DNA of 64,000 nucleotides from TMED23 sp964566055. Lineage in GTDB: Bacteria; Pseudomonadota; Alphaproteobacteria; Rhodospirillales; UBA2165. Positions 51,766 to 61,433 of the stretch are shown in pieces. The notes beneath the pieces are model-generated. The model saw only the letters and a program-made list of their open reading frames with translations, did no database searches and had not been told where the DNA came from. Positions within the stretch are counted from its first letter, which is position 1. Each line of letters begins with the position of its first letter. The stretch lies in the NCBI GenBank assembly GCA_964566055.1, contig CAZMHI010000018.1, forward strand, positions 1 through 64,000. Reading direction: 5' to 3'. The translations under genes were made by a program, and so were the position numbers.

Positions 51766-52002
51766 ATGTCTACGCTCACCATAAGGAATGTAGAGGAAGA
51801 GGTAATGAAAAATTTGAAACAACAAGCCAAGCGCAACAATCGCTCCGTCGAAGCAGAAGTTCGAGAGCTTCTTAAGCGCAATGTTGGCCGTAAATCACCT
51901 GAAGAACTCCTTGCCTTGGCCGATAAAATAGCCGCAATGACCCCCAAGGGCGTCAAGCAAACCGATAGCGGGGAACTACAACGAGAGGACAGAGACCGTT
52001 GA
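51766..52002 (+). CDS. vapB: VapB/FitA-like ribbon-helix-helix antitoxin
   Basis: 78 residues. N-terminal ribbon STLTIRNVEEEV followed by two helices (KQQAKRNNRSVEAEVRELL), the FitA-type RHH DNA-binding fold, and a C-terminal toxin-neutralising tail. Expected to bind the GCTAGC repeats upstream and to neutralise the adjacent PIN toxin. Its stop TGA overlaps the TTG start of the toxin gene. Confidence 0.88.
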   Translation: MSTLTIRNVEEEVMKNLKQQAKRNNRSVEAEVRELLKRNVGRKSPEELLALADKIAAMTPKGVKQTDSGELQREDRDR

Positions 52003-52451
52003 CTTTAATCATTGATTCCAGTGTTGCCATAAAATGGTTTGTCCAAGAAAACCAACGTGATCATGCGCTCCAAATATTAGAGAGCAGGAAGGATATTTTG
52101 GCGCCTGATTTTATCGAGATAGAAATGGCAAATATCACTTGGAAGAAAGTCAGGCAGAACGAAATTGATGGCAGCCATGTAAAAACAATTGTCGCTGCTC
52201 TGCCGGAATATATACCAGAATTACTTCCTACGTCGCCGTTCATATATCGAGCCATTGAATTAGCTATAGACCTTGATCATCCAATTTACGATTGCGTATA
52301 TTTGGCCTGTGCTATGCACCAAAATGGCTTGATCGTTACAGCAGACAAAAGACTATTTAATAAACTTCAACCCACTGCTTACAAAGACTTGGTTAAATTC
52401 TTAGACGACCCAAGTTTAATCTCTCCTCCCCCCAATGACCTCCTACGCTGA
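51999..52451 (+). CDS. vapC: VapC-like PIN-domain toxin
   Basis: 150 residues, TTG start (51999-52001) overlapping the antitoxin stop. PIN ribonuclease with acidic residues in IIDSSVAIKWF (D6), FIEIEMAN, IYDCVYLACA and TADKRLF. The C-terminus (SPPPNDLLR) reads 17 bp into dnaE2, so the native end may have been altered when the module landed here. AT-richer than the flanking imuB and dnaE2. Confidence 0.9.
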   Translation: MTLIIDSSVAIKWFVQENQRDHALQILESRKDILAPDFIEIEMANITWKKVRQNEIDGSHVKTIVAALPEYIPELLPTSPFIYRAIELAIDLDHPIYDCVYLACAMHQNGLIVTADKRLFNKLQPTAYKDLVKFLDDPSLISPPPNDLLR

Positions 52452-55400
52452 GCTTCAGGTCACCAGTAATTACAGTTTCCTGCGGGGCGCTTCCCACCCG
52501 GATGAGCTGGTGCTGCAGGCCGCCGTGCTTGGCCACTCAGCAATTGCCATCACCGACAGGAACAGTCTGGCCGGTGTGGTGCGTGCTCATGTTGCCGCTA
52601 AGCAGCATAATATTCAGCTGATCGTCGGTACCCGGCTCGATCTCGAAGATGCGCCGAGTCTGCTCTGTTATCCAACCGACCGCGCCGCCTATGGACGCCT
52701 GTGCCAGCTCCTTACTTTGGGCAAACGCCGGGCCGAAAAAGGTGACTGTCACCTTTTTCTGGAAGACCTGCTGGAAGGTGAAATATTTGAAGCCGGCAAG
52801 GGTCAAGTGATGATCGCGATCCCACCCGATGAAGAGCTTGATCAGGCCTATACCAACCATCTTGCACTATTAAAGAATAATTTTAAGAAAGACTTTTATC
52901 TATCTGTAAAACATAATTATTCTGGTAATGATAATCAACGTATTGCTGGGCTTTCTCAGCTCGCCAAAGGCCTCTTTATCCCCCTTGTCGCAGTCAATGA
53001 TGTGCATGCTCATACGCCTGAACGCCGGGTGCTGCAGGATGTTCTTACCTGCATCCGAGAGCACACGACGATTCATGAGGCCGGCTTTCTGTTACACCAT
53101 AATGCGGAGCGTCATTTAAAGCCCCCAGAGGAAATGACGCGGCTCTTTGCAGACTACCCCGACGCCATCACCAACACTCAAAAGATCGTCCAAAAGTGCC
53201 AGTTCAATCTGGACGAGTTGCGCTACGAATACCCCATCGATCCGACCAGCCAGGGCCGCACCCCTCAGGAGGAACTGGACTATCAGACCCGGCTTGGCAT
53301 GAAAGAGCGTTATCCGGATGGCGTACCACTTAAAATCCGTGAACAGATTGAACATGAACTGACCCTGATCGGTGAATTGGGCTTCGCGCCTTACTTTTTA
53401 ACAGTTCATGACATTGTCCGCTTTGCCCGCTCACGGAATATTCTCTGCCAGGGCCGGGGCTCGGCCGCGAATTCGGCTGTCTGTTACGTCTTGGGCGTGA
53501 CCTCGGTCGATCCCACCCGCATCGATGTGCTGTTTGAGCGTTTCGTCAGTGCCGAGCGGGACGAGCCGCCCGATATCGACGTTGATTTCGAGCATGAGCG
53601 CCGGGAAGAGGTCTATCAGTATATCTATGAGAAATATGGCCGCGACCGGGCCGGTATCACAGCGACCCATATCACCTACCGTTCGCGCAGTGCCTTTAGG
53701 GAAATCGGCAAGGTTATGGGACTTTCCGAGGATTCCATTCAGGCACTGTCGGGCTCCTCCTGGGGCAGCCATAGCAGTGAGCGGCCCGATGATGAGCGCA
53801 TCCGGGAAAATGGCCTTGATCCCACCGATATAACCCTGCGCATGGTTTTGAACCTCTCCCAGCAAATCGCCCGCTTTCCCCGCCATCTCAGCCAGCATAC
53901 TGGCGGTTTTGTCATCACCAAAGGCCCACTCGACAGTGTGGTGCCGATTGAAAATGCGGCGATGGACGACCGCACGGTGATTGAATGGGACAAAAACGAC
54001 CTTGATGCCCTCAACATCTTGAAAATCGATGTGTTGGCGCTTGGTATGCTGACTTGTATCCGGAAAGCCTTTGATTTCATCGAACAGCATCATGCGGTCA
54101 AGCTCACACTGGCCAACATTCCGGCCGGTGATAAAGAGACCTATGACATGCTGTGTCTGGGGGATTCGGTCGGTGTCTTCCAGGTCGAAAGCCGGGCCCA
54201 GATGAACATGCTGCCCCGGCTCAAGCCGCGCTGTTTTTATGATCTGGTGATCCAGGTGGCGATTGTCCGACCGGGCCCGATCCAGGGCGATATGGTGCAC
54301 CCTTATTTGAGGCGGCGTAGCGGCGAGGAAGAGGTTGAATACCCGTCCGAAGATCTCCGCAAAGTCTTGGAAAAAACCAAGGGCGTACCCCTGTTCCAGG
54401 AACAGGCCATGCAGATCGCCATTGTCGCCGCCGGATTTACCCCCAGCGAAGCCGATGGACTGCGCCGCGCCATGGCGACTTTCCGCCATACCGGCAACAT
54501 TCCGCTCTATCATGACCGCATGATCAACGGCATGGTCGAGCGCGGCTATGAGGCGGATTTCGCCGAGCGCTGTTTTAAGCAAATCGAAGGCTTTGGCGAA
54601 TATGGCTTCCCAGAATCCCATGCCGCCAGTTTTGCCCTGCTGGTCTATGTTTCATCCTGGCTCAAATGCCATTACCCGGCGGCCTTTGCGGCGGCGCTCC
54701 TCAATAGCCAACCGATGGGGTTCTATAAACCGGCCCAGATCGTCCGCGATGCCCAGGAACACGGTGTTGAAGTCCGCGCCGTCGATGTCAATGACAGCGA
54801 ATGGGATAATACGCTGGAGGAAGGGTGCCAAAGCGAGAATGAAAACAAATGGCGGCACCCGGATGATCAAAAAACGGCGCTACGTCTTGGTTTTCGCCAA
54901 ATTAAAGGACTTAAACAGGAGGCGGCCGATGATCTGGTCTCTGCCCGGGAAGATGGCTATTGGCAGTTCGAGATGTTGAAAGACCGGGCCGGTCTCAAAC
55001 GCAGTGCGCTGGAAAAATTGGCAGATGCAGATGGTTTTCAGTCGCTGGGTCTCGACCGCCGCCAGGCGCTCTGGGCTGTCAAAGGCCTTAATGATGCCAA
55101 GCCCCTGCCCCTGTTTGCCCATCTGCCGGAACACCGCTTCCGCCGGGAACCTTCAGTAACTTTGCCGAATATGAGCCTCGGTGAAAACGTTGCCGCCGAT
55201 TACAAGGCGCTGCGATTGTCCCTCAAAGCACACCCGATGGCGTTATTGCGAGACAGCTTTAAGCCTGAAAAGATTGTCACCTGCGCGGAACTGGCAACCA
55301 CTGAACCCGAAAGCATGGTGCGGCTAGCCGGTGTGGTGCTGATCCGCCAACGCCCGGGCAGCGCCAAGGGTGTCATCTTTGTCACCATTGAGGACGAAAC

Positions 55401-55662
55401 CGGTATCGCTAATTTGATTGTCTGGCCTCACAAGATGGAACGCTACCGCCGCACCGTGATCGGCTCTTATTTGCTGGGGGTTGAGGGTAAGCTGCAGCGG
55501 GAAGGCATCGTCACCCATGTAGTCGCCGAAAAGCTCTATGATTTTTCCTACCGGCTCGGTTATCTCAACAGCGGCGATATGGGTACGCGCGACAACCCCT
55601 CCTCTCCCAAGATCAAACCTCAAACCAAAAAACTGGTGCCGGGCTCACGCGATTTTCATTAA
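52435..55662 (+). CDS. dnaE2: Error-prone DNA polymerase DnaE2
   Basis: 1075 residues, C-family polymerase shorter than DnaE1. N-terminal PHP domain (TSNYSFLRGASHPDEL, AITDRNSLAG), catalytic region with RGSAANSAVCYVLGVT and PPDIDVDFEHERREEV, and a C-terminal OB fold (VRLAGVVLIRQRPGSAKGVIF). Performs translesion synthesis with ImuA/ImuB under SOS control. Its start ATG 52435 lies inside vapC, so its translation is probably coupled to the toxin gene. Confidence 0.95.
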   Translation: MTSYAELQVTSNYSFLRGASHPDELVLQAAVLGHSAIAITDRNSLAGVVRAHVAAKQHNIQLIVGTRLDLEDAPSLLCYPTDRAAYGRLCQLLTLGKRRAEKGDCHLFLEDLLEGEIFEAGKGQVMIAIPPDEELDQAYTNHLALLKNNFKKDFYLSVKHNYSGNDNQRIAGLSQLAKGLFIPLVAVNDVHAHTPERRVLQDVLTCIREHTTIHEAGFLLHHNAERHLKPPEEMTRLFADYPDAITNTQKIVQKCQFNLDELRYEYPIDPTSQGRTPQEELDYQTRLGMKERYPDGVPLKIREQIEHELTLIGELGFAPYFLTVHDIVRFARSRNILCQGRGSAANSAVCYVLGVTSVDPTRIDVLFERFVSAERDEPPDIDVDFEHERREEVYQYIYEKYGRDRAGITATHITYRSRSAFREIGKVMGLSEDSIQALSGSSWGSHSSERPDDERIRENGLDPTDITLRMVLNLSQQIARFPRHLSQHTGGFVITKGPLDSVVPIENAAMDDRTVIEWDKNDLDALNILKIDVLALGMLTCIRKAFDFIEQHHAVKLTLANIPAGDKETYDMLCLGDSVGVFQVESRAQMNMLPRLKPRCFYDLVIQVAIVRPGPIQGDMVHPYLRRRSGEEEVEYPSEDLRKVLEKTKGVPLFQEQAMQIAIVAAGFTPSEADGLRRAMATFRHTGNIPLYHDRMINGMVERGYEADFAERCFKQIEGFGEYGFPESHAASFALLVYVSSWLKCHYPAAFAAALLNSQPMGFYKPAQIVRDAQEHGVEVRAVDVNDSEWDNTLEEGCQSENENKWRHPDDQKTALRLGFRQIKGLKQEAADDLVSAREDGYWQFEMLKDRAGLKRSALEKLADADGFQSLGLDRRQALWAVKGLNDAKPLPLFAHLPEHRFRREPSVTLPNMSLGENVAADYKALRLSLKAHPMALLRDSFKPEKIVTCAELATTEPESMVRLAGVVLIRQRPGSAKGVIFVTIEDETGIANLIVWPHKMERYRRTVIGSYLLGVEGKLQREGIVTHVVAEKLYDFSYRLGYLNSGDMGTRDNPSSPKIKPQTKKLVPGSRDFH

Positions 55663-55734
55663 GGCTTTCTGCTAGACAATCGGAAGAAAAAGCGCAGACT
55701 CCGCGCCAACAATAAAAACGTTTTGGGGACCGCC

Positions 55735-57006
55735 TTGAGCGACACACCAGATTTCAAATCCAAAGCCGGTCGCGTTGCTTTTCAACATGCCGATTTTCGC
55801 GTCTTTTGGCTGGCGCGGGTGCTGGGTGTCTTCGCCATTGATATGCAAATCACTGCGGTCAGCTGGCAGGTTTATCAACTCACCGGCAAACCGCTGGATT
55901 TAGGTCTCGTTGGCCTGACGCAATTTGCCCCCTTCTTTTGCTTGTTTCTCGTCGCCGGTACGGTCGCTGACCGTTATCAGCGAAAACGCATTTTGTCGGC
56001 CCGTGTCACCCTGCAAACACTGTGTGGTGTGGCGTTTTTCGCCATGACAGCAACAGGACAGGCGGATTTTTCTACAATTCTCGCGATTCTCGTTTTTCTA
56101 GGTATTGCACGCACCTTCCAGTCTCCGGCGCAGCAAGCCATTGTCCCATTGCTCGTACCGAAAGAGCATTTTGCCAATGCCGTGGCCTGGACCTCCAGCG
56201 GTTTTCAGATGGCCCGGATAGCCGGACCGGGCATCGCTGGTATTATGATCGTTGCCGGTGAGCAATGGGTCTACGGCACTGCTGTCATCTTGTTCTTTTG
56301 CTCCACAGCCCTGACGTTCCTGATTAAAACCAACACCCAAATTATCAGCACGGCGCCAATCACCATTGAGAATATCCTTGCGGGTCTCAAATTTATTATG
56401 AAACGGCAAATTATTATCGGCGCCATAGGGCTGGATCTGTTTGCGGTCCTATTGGGTGGCGCAACGGCGCTGCTGCCAATTTTTGCCACCGATATTCTCA
56501 ACGTCGGCGCTGCGGGATTTGGCGCCTTACGGGCGATGTTGACAGTCGGCGCATTTGCCGGCGCGTTATTCCTGACGCAAGTTCCGATTCGACGTCACGC
56601 TGGCAAATCTCTCTTAATTGCGGTAGCCATATTTGGCCTTGGTATTATTGTTTTTGGCATCTCGACAAGTTTCTGGTTGTCCCTCACAGCCCTTTTTGTC
56701 TTAGGCGCCGCTGATTCGGTTAGTATCTTCGTGCGCAACAATCTGGTGCAGATTATTACCCCTGATGACATGCGTGGGCGGGTCAGTGCTGTCAGTTCAG
56801 TTTTCGTCGGCGCCTCCAATGAAGTTGGTGAATTTGAAAGCGGTGTTACCGCAGAATGGTGGGGAGTTGTACCCGCAGTTGTGGTTGGTGGCATTGGCAC
56901 TATTTTTATTGCTGGATTATTTGCTAAGATTTTCCCACAATTGCGGGAAGTGGACAGTTTGGACCCGGATGATCTGGTTCGGAAATACCAAAAGATGGAG
57001 TCCTGA
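55735..57006 (+). CDS. MFS transporter (EntS-like)
   Basis: 423 residues; TTG start at 55735 chosen because GGGGA lies about 8 bp upstream (another in-frame TTG at 55723 adds four residues). Twelve membrane helices, with GTVADRYQRKRIL as the loop 2-3 signature and GAADSVSIFVRNNLVQIITPDDMRGRV in the C-terminal half, as in the MFS_3/enterobactin-exporter group. Substrate unknown. Six bp separate it from the aldo/keto reductase gene, so they are likely co-transcribed. Confidence 0.88.
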   Translation: MSDTPDFKSKAGRVAFQHADFRVFWLARVLGVFAIDMQITAVSWQVYQLTGKPLDLGLVGLTQFAPFFCLFLVAGTVADRYQRKRILSARVTLQTLCGVAFFAMTATGQADFSTILAILVFLGIARTFQSPAQQAIVPLLVPKEHFANAVAWTSSGFQMARIAGPGIAGIMIVAGEQWVYGTAVILFFCSTALTFLIKTNTQIISTAPITIENILAGLKFIMKRQIIIGAIGLDLFAVLLGGATALLPIFATDILNVGAAGFGALRAMLTVGAFAGALFLTQVPIRRHAGKSLLIAVAIFGLGIIVFGISTSFWLSLTALFVLGAADSVSIFVRNNLVQIITPDDMRGRVSAVSSVFVGASNEVGEFESGVTAEWWGVVPAVVVGGIGTIFIAGLFAKIFPQLREVDSLDPDDLVRKYQKMES

Positions 57007-57012
57007 GGGAAA

Positions 57013-58020
57013 ATGAAAACAAGACGATTAGGACGCACTGACGCTCAAGTGTCTGAGTTGATATTCGGCTGCGGCAATGTTGGCGGCATCATGATCCGCG
57101 CTGATGAAGCTGTTATGACCGAAGCCGTCAAAAAAGCCCTGGACGCCGGTATCAATTGGTTTGATACCGCCGCCGGTTACGGCGATGGCAAATCAGAGGA
57201 AAATCTTGGTCGTATTCTCAAAGAGCTCGATGCCAAACCATTTGTCTCGACCAAACTTCGCATTGATCCGGAAAACACCGACGATATCCCCGGTCAAATT
57301 GAGCGCAAGTTTACCGAAAGCCTGGAACGGCTTCAGCTGGACCATATTGATCTCATCCAACTTCATAATGCCATCGAAGGCGCCGATGGCGGGCGGGCGC
57401 TTAGCACCGATAATATATTGGGCCGGGTTGGCGCGATTTACGGCATGGAGTGTCTGCGCGAACAGGGTCTCGTCAAATGGATTGGCATGACGGCCTTGGG
57501 CGATGCTTCGCTCTGCCGGCGAATGATAGAGTCAGGCCGTCTTGATACGGCGCAGGTTTATTTTAATATGATCAACCCGACCGCGGCCCATGCGACGCCG
57601 CGTTTTAGTTCCAGTCAAATGATGAAAAAGAAAAGCACTGGCCAAGATTTCACCGGCGTTCTCCATGCCTGCGAAGAATTCGACGTCGGCGTCATTGCCA
57701 TCCGGACCCTAGCGGCCGGCGTACTGGCAACTGACGAGCGTCACGGCCGGGAAATGATCATCACCAAGGGCAACACGGTTGAGGATGACGAACGCAAAGC
57801 CGCTGGAGCATTTGCGCTTGTGGGTGACCAACACGGCACCCGTGCTCAGACAGCGCTCCGTTTTGCGCTCTCAAACCAAAAAATTGCTTGCGTTGATTTC
57901 GCCGTCGCCGATCTCGAGCAGTTCGACGAAGGCATTCAAGTTGCAGATATGGGGCCACTGCCCGCCGATGCTGTAGACGCACTTGATCAGCTTTACGACA
58001 AAGATTTTGGCGTGAGTTAA
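57013..58020 (+). CDS. Aldo/keto reductase
   Basis: 335 residues, TIM barrel. Catalytic tetrad: Asp and Tyr in NWFDTAAGYG, Lys in VSTKLR, His in LIQLHNA. NADPH-binding C-terminal part. Resembles the YajO/galactose-dehydrogenase-like AKR group; substrate unknown. Tail overlaps the convergent cyclase gene by 4 bp. Confidence 0.88.
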   Translation: MKTRRLGRTDAQVSELIFGCGNVGGIMIRADEAVMTEAVKKALDAGINWFDTAAGYGDGKSEENLGRILKELDAKPFVSTKLRIDPENTDDIPGQIERKFTESLERLQLDHIDLIQLHNAIEGADGGRALSTDNILGRVGAIYGMECLREQGLVKWIGMTALGDASLCRRMIESGRLDTAQVYFNMINPTAAHATPRFSSSQMMKKKSTGQDFTGVLHACEEFDVGVIAIRTLAAGVLATDERHGREMIITKGNTVEDDERKAAGAFALVGDQHGTRAQTALRFALSNQKIACVDFAVADLEQFDEGIQVADMGPLPADAVDALDQLYDKDFGVS

Positions 58021-59207
58021 CTTTTCACCGTAAAGACTTCGATCTCGTCACCGACGCCGCGGAGCGCATGTTTGCCGAGAGATTGCCATTTACCCTTTAA
58101 ATGCTCCCGCACCTGTTCGGAGATTAGAAAATTAACATCAAGCGTTTTACAAAGCCCCTCGATGCGGGCAGCTTCATTGGCGGCAGCGCCAATCACCGTA
58201 AATTCGATACGCTCCGCCGTGCCGATATTGCCATACATGACATCGCCCAAATGCAGCCCAATTCCGAACCCAAGAGGTGGCGCACCAAAACTCTCCCGTT
58301 GATTATTAAGCTCGACCATACGCCCAAGAGCGTCTTTGGCAGCAGCTGCAGCGGCCTCACAAGCCTCATCCACTGACCAGCCGTCATCGGTAACCGGAAA
58401 GATCGCCAAGGCTGCATCGCCGATAAAGCGCAGCACCTCGCCTTCGTGATCCAATACCGCCCCGGCCAGGCACTCAAAATATTCATTAAGCAATGTCAGA
58501 AAAGCTTCGCGGCTCATTGAATCCGCCAGCGGCGTTGAGTTCCGAAGATCACAAAACCAGATCACGGCATGAATTTCCTGACCATCGCCGCGTTTAATCT
58601 GGCCGGTTAGAACTTTCAGGCCCGCCTGGTGGCCAAGATAGGCATCAAGTAAATTCATGGCTGTCCGTTTGAGGGCAAATATTTCTGCAACCCGCGTAAG
58701 CGCTGGGCGGATACGCTCGATTGCAGCAATTTCCTCATCCGTGAAGCCGCCTTCTTGGCGGGTCGAATAACTGGCGCAATGATTTTCTCCATTGGTGAAA
58801 TCAAGCGGTACGGCAACATAGTCGGTTACCCCCTCTTCGCGCAATTCATCCAAAATTAGAAAATCATTGGGGCAATCAGGATCACAGATTTTGCGCCGGA
58901 TTTCCTTGCCTTCCAGAAAAACGGCATAGATCGGATTTTGAAAATATTGATCGGACTCGAGAACTTCGTAGGGAGCCTCGGCAACCGTGACTTCCTCCCC
59001 TTCCCGCCAGAAAAACCCGCGCCCGGCCACGTTTGGGTGCAGCGTGGTCACAAATACGGCAACGCGATAGAGCGGCAAACCTGCTGCCAGGAGGCGTTCG
59101 ACCAACTCACGCAGAATATCTTCAGATACTTTGACGGACCGCACTCCATCAGCCAGCCAATCGACCGTATCCTCGACGTTAATTACCGACTTTGAGACTT
59201 CGTCCAT
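58017..59207 (-). CDS. Class III adenylate/guanylate cyclase with N-terminal sensor region
   Basis: 396 residues. The N-terminal about 190 residues look like a GAF-type sensor shared by alphaproteobacterial cyclases (VERLLAAGLPLYRVAVFVTTLHP); the C-terminal catalytic domain carries metal Asp residues in WFCDLRNSTPLAD and RFIGDAALAIF and the transition-state Asn/Arg in ANEAARIE. Adenylate cyclase is more likely than guanylate, but sequence alone is not decisive. Soluble; no membrane helix. The sensed signal is unknown. Confidence 0.85.
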   Translation of the reverse strand: MDEVSKSVINVEDTVDWLADGVRSVKVSEDILRELVERLLAAGLPLYRVAVFVTTLHPNVAGRGFFWREGEEVTVAEAPYEVLESDQYFQNPIYAVFLEGKEIRRKICDPDCPNDFLILDELREEGVTDYVAVPLDFTNGENHCASYSTRQEGGFTDEEIAAIERIRPALTRVAEIFALKRTAMNLLDAYLGHQAGLKVLTGQIKRGDGQEIHAVIWFCDLRNSTPLADSMSREAFLTLLNEYFECLAGAVLDHEGEVLRFIGDAALAIFPVTDDGWSVDEACEAAAAAAKDALGRMVELNNQRESFGAPPLGFGIGLHLGDVMYGNIGTAERIEFTVIGAAANEAARIEGLCKTLDVNFLISEQVREHLKGKWQSLGKHALRGVGDEIEVFTVKS

Positions 59208-59244
59208 ATGCCGCCCCTTTACGCTAGGTTCGGATATACCCTAC

Positions 59245-59559
59245 CTAATATTGCGGCATTTCTGTATCAATAAATTGCGCCCAAGCGGCAATTCCGCCTT
59301 CAAGATTTAACACATTCTCGAACCCATTTTCGCTCAACCAGTAGGCCACTTGAACAGAACGCCCGCCGATATGGCACATGACGACAAGTGGTTCCTCTTT
59401 GGGCAGTCTATCGAGATTGTCTGGCAGCGTATTCATAGGGATCATCAGACTACCCTCGATCGAGCAAATTTCGACTTCGTTGTCCTCACGAATATCCAGC
59501 AAAGTATGTGGCTCGTTGTTGAGCCGCATGTCTTGAAGTCTGGCAACGGAAATATTCAT
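59245..59559 (-). CDS. Single-domain rhodanese-like sulfurtransferase
   Basis: 104 residues with active-site loop VVMCHIGGRS (Cys persulfide site), LLDIREDNEVEICSI and LEGGIAAW, as in GlpE/PspE-type rhodaneses. Cytoplasmic. Adjacent to, and divergent from, the NUDIX and sulfur-metabolism genes; 37 bp after the cyclase on the same strand. Confidence 0.88.
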   Translation of the reverse strand: MNISVARLQDMRLNNEPHTLLDIREDNEVEICSIEGSLMIPMNTLPDNLDRLPKEEPLVVMCHIGGRSVQVAYWLSENGFENVLNLEGGIAAWAQFIDTEMPQY

Positions 59560-59699
59560 AGTTTTGACCTGACGGTAATTATTTTCCCAATATTATCGCA
59601 GGTTTTTCCAACTGTAATCCTCATTTTCTATAGGGATTCTGCGGCTGGCATTTTTTGCCCGAACCTGCCATGAATAGCGGTATAAGAAATGGAGGCGAT

Positions 59700-60326
59700 A
59701 TGACCGAAGCAGAGGTTCAGGTACTTGAACGGACAACCCCCTATCGCGGGTTTGTGCGAATGGACCACTACAAGCTTAAGCACAAGGTTTTTGATCAAGG
59801 CTGGAGCGACGAGCTTTCCCGCGAAGTGTTGGAACGCGGCGAATGTGTTGGCCTGCTGCCCTATGACCCCGAACGCGATGAAGTAGTGCTGCTCGAACAA
59901 TTCCGCATTGGCGGCTACACGGCTTCGAATGCCTCACCGTGGCAGATTGAAATTGTCGCCGGCATGATCGATCCGGGTCACCTGCCGGAAGAGACTGCCC
60001 ACCGGGAGGCCGAAGAAGAAGCCGGCCTCAGCGTCAGTGAATTAGAGCCGATGATACGCTATTTATCGAGCCCCGGCTGCACGTCTGAAACACTTGAGCT
60101 TTTTTGCGGTTGCGTCGATGCAGATGGTGTTGGCGGCGTTTACGGGCTGGCGGAAGAAGGTGAATATATCCGCGTGTTTGTGGTTAGCGCTGAAGAGGCT
60201 TTCGCGATGCTGGATCGCGGGGAAATTGCTAACGCCATGACGATAATAGCCATCCAATGGCTGAAGCTTCACCATGATATGATTCGCGAGAAATGGCGGC
60301 TCAATTGGACGAACAACGAAACGTGA
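59700..60326 (+). CDS. nudF: NUDIX hydrolase, ADP-ribose pyrophosphatase type
   Basis: 208 residues; ATG 59700 with GGAGG upstream chosen over an upstream in-frame start. Nudix box around AHREAEEEAGLSV (residue about 105) preceded by the IVAGMIDPG substrate loop, and LSSPGCTSETLELFCG typical of ADPRase. Hydrolyses ADP-ribose to AMP and ribose 5-phosphate. Confidence 0.9.
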   Translation: MTEAEVQVLERTTPYRGFVRMDHYKLKHKVFDQGWSDELSREVLERGECVGLLPYDPERDEVVLLEQFRIGGYTASNASPWQIEIVAGMIDPGHLPEETAHREAEEEAGLSVSELEPMIRYLSSPGCTSETLELFCGCVDADGVGGVYGLAEEGEYIRVFVVSAEEAFAMLDRGEIANAMTIIAIQWLKLHHDMIREKWRLNWTNNET

Positions 60327-60417
60327 TCGCTCAAGTACGAACTTGATCACCCCGCCCGCCCCCGCTAGTCTCTGCGTCATAGAGGGAACCCAAATAAAAT
60401 TGAAAAAGTGAGTGACT

Positions 60418-61419
60418 ATGGACGTCCGTGAAGGATTTAGAGATGCGATCGGCAATACGCCGCTGATTAAATTAAGAGAAGCTTCGGAAAATACCGGATG
60501 CGATATCTACGCGAAGTGCGAATTCCTCAACCCTGGCGGCTCGGTTAAGGATCGCGCCGCTCTATACATCGTCAAGGATGCTGAAGATAAAGGCTTGCTG
60601 AAACCGGGTGGCGTAATTGTTGAAGGCACCGCCGGCAATACAGGCATTGGCCTGGCCTTGGTTGGCTGCGCCTCAAGTTACCGGACAATTATCGTTATTC
60701 CGGAAACTCAAACCGAAGAAAAGAAAGACATGTTGCGGCTGGCCGGTGCTGATTTGCGTGAGGTTGCAGCGGTTCCCTATAGCGATCCGGGCAACTACGT
60801 TCATGTCTCGGAAAAAATCGCCAAAGAAATGGCCGACACCCATCCCCACGGCGCCATTTGGGCCAATCAGTTCGACAACACCGCCAACCGCGATGCCCAT
60901 GAATACGGCACTGGCCCGGAGATTTGGCAACAGCTTGACGGCAAAGTAGATGGCTTTACCTGTTCGGTCGGCACCGGTGGAACACTGGCCGGCGTCGGCA
61001 TAGCGCTCAAAGAACGCAACAAAGACGTTATGGTCAAACTGTCGGACCCCATGGGCTCGGCACTCTATGAATTTTATGAAAATGGCGAGCTTAAAGCCGA
61101 AGGCGACTCTATCACTGAAGGTATTGGCCAGGGCCGGGAGACCGATAATCTCAAAGGCGCACCCATTGATGGCGCTTACCAAATCACCGATGAAGAGGCG
61201 CTGCCGATCGTCTTTGATCTGTTGAAATATGAAGGTCTCTGCGTTGGCTCCTCAAGCGGCATTAACATTGCCGGAGCCATGCGTATGGCCAAGGAAATGG
61301 GACCGGGGCATACCATCGTGACGTTACTGTGTGACTATGGTACCCGCTATCAAAGTAAATTGTTCAACCCAGCGTTCCTGAAGGAAAAAGGCCTGCCCTA
61401 TCCTGACTGGCTCGCGTAA
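60418..61419 (+). CDS. cysK: Cysteine synthase family protein
   Basis: 333 residues, PLP fold type II; ATG 60418 preferred over GTG 60412. Schiff-base K44 in NPGGSVKDRAA, Asn loop EGTAGNTGIGLA, phosphate loop SVGTGGTLAG, and C-terminal SSSGINIAGAM. Makes cysteine from O-acetylserine, or cystathionine-type products. Followed by a sulfurtransferase and two cystathionine beta-lyase-like genes on the same strand, which suggests sulfur amino acid metabolism. Confidence 0.88.
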   Translation: MDVREGFRDAIGNTPLIKLREASENTGCDIYAKCEFLNPGGSVKDRAALYIVKDAEDKGLLKPGGVIVEGTAGNTGIGLALVGCASSYRTIIVIPETQTEEKKDMLRLAGADLREVAAVPYSDPGNYVHVSEKIAKEMADTHPHGAIWANQFDNTANRDAHEYGTGPEIWQQLDGKVDGFTCSVGTGGTLAGVGIALKERNKDVMVKLSDPMGSALYEFYENGELKAEGDSITEGIGQGRETDNLKGAPIDGAYQITDEEALPIVFDLLKYEGLCVGSSSGINIAGAMRMAKEMGPGHTIVTLLCDYGTRYQSKLFNPAFLKEKGLPYPDWLA

Positions 61420-61433
61420 TTCTGGTTAGATCT

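Noticed and set aside
53431..54621. 396-codon open frame on the minus strand opposite dnaE2
   Set aside because: It is a shadow of the biased codon use of dnaE2; the protein has no recognisable domain and lies entirely within a well-supported gene.
60323..60350. Hairpin after nudF (CAAGT-acga-ACTTG inside GTGAT/ATCAC)
   Set aside because: It has a 4-nt bulge and no following U-tract, so I did not call it a terminator.
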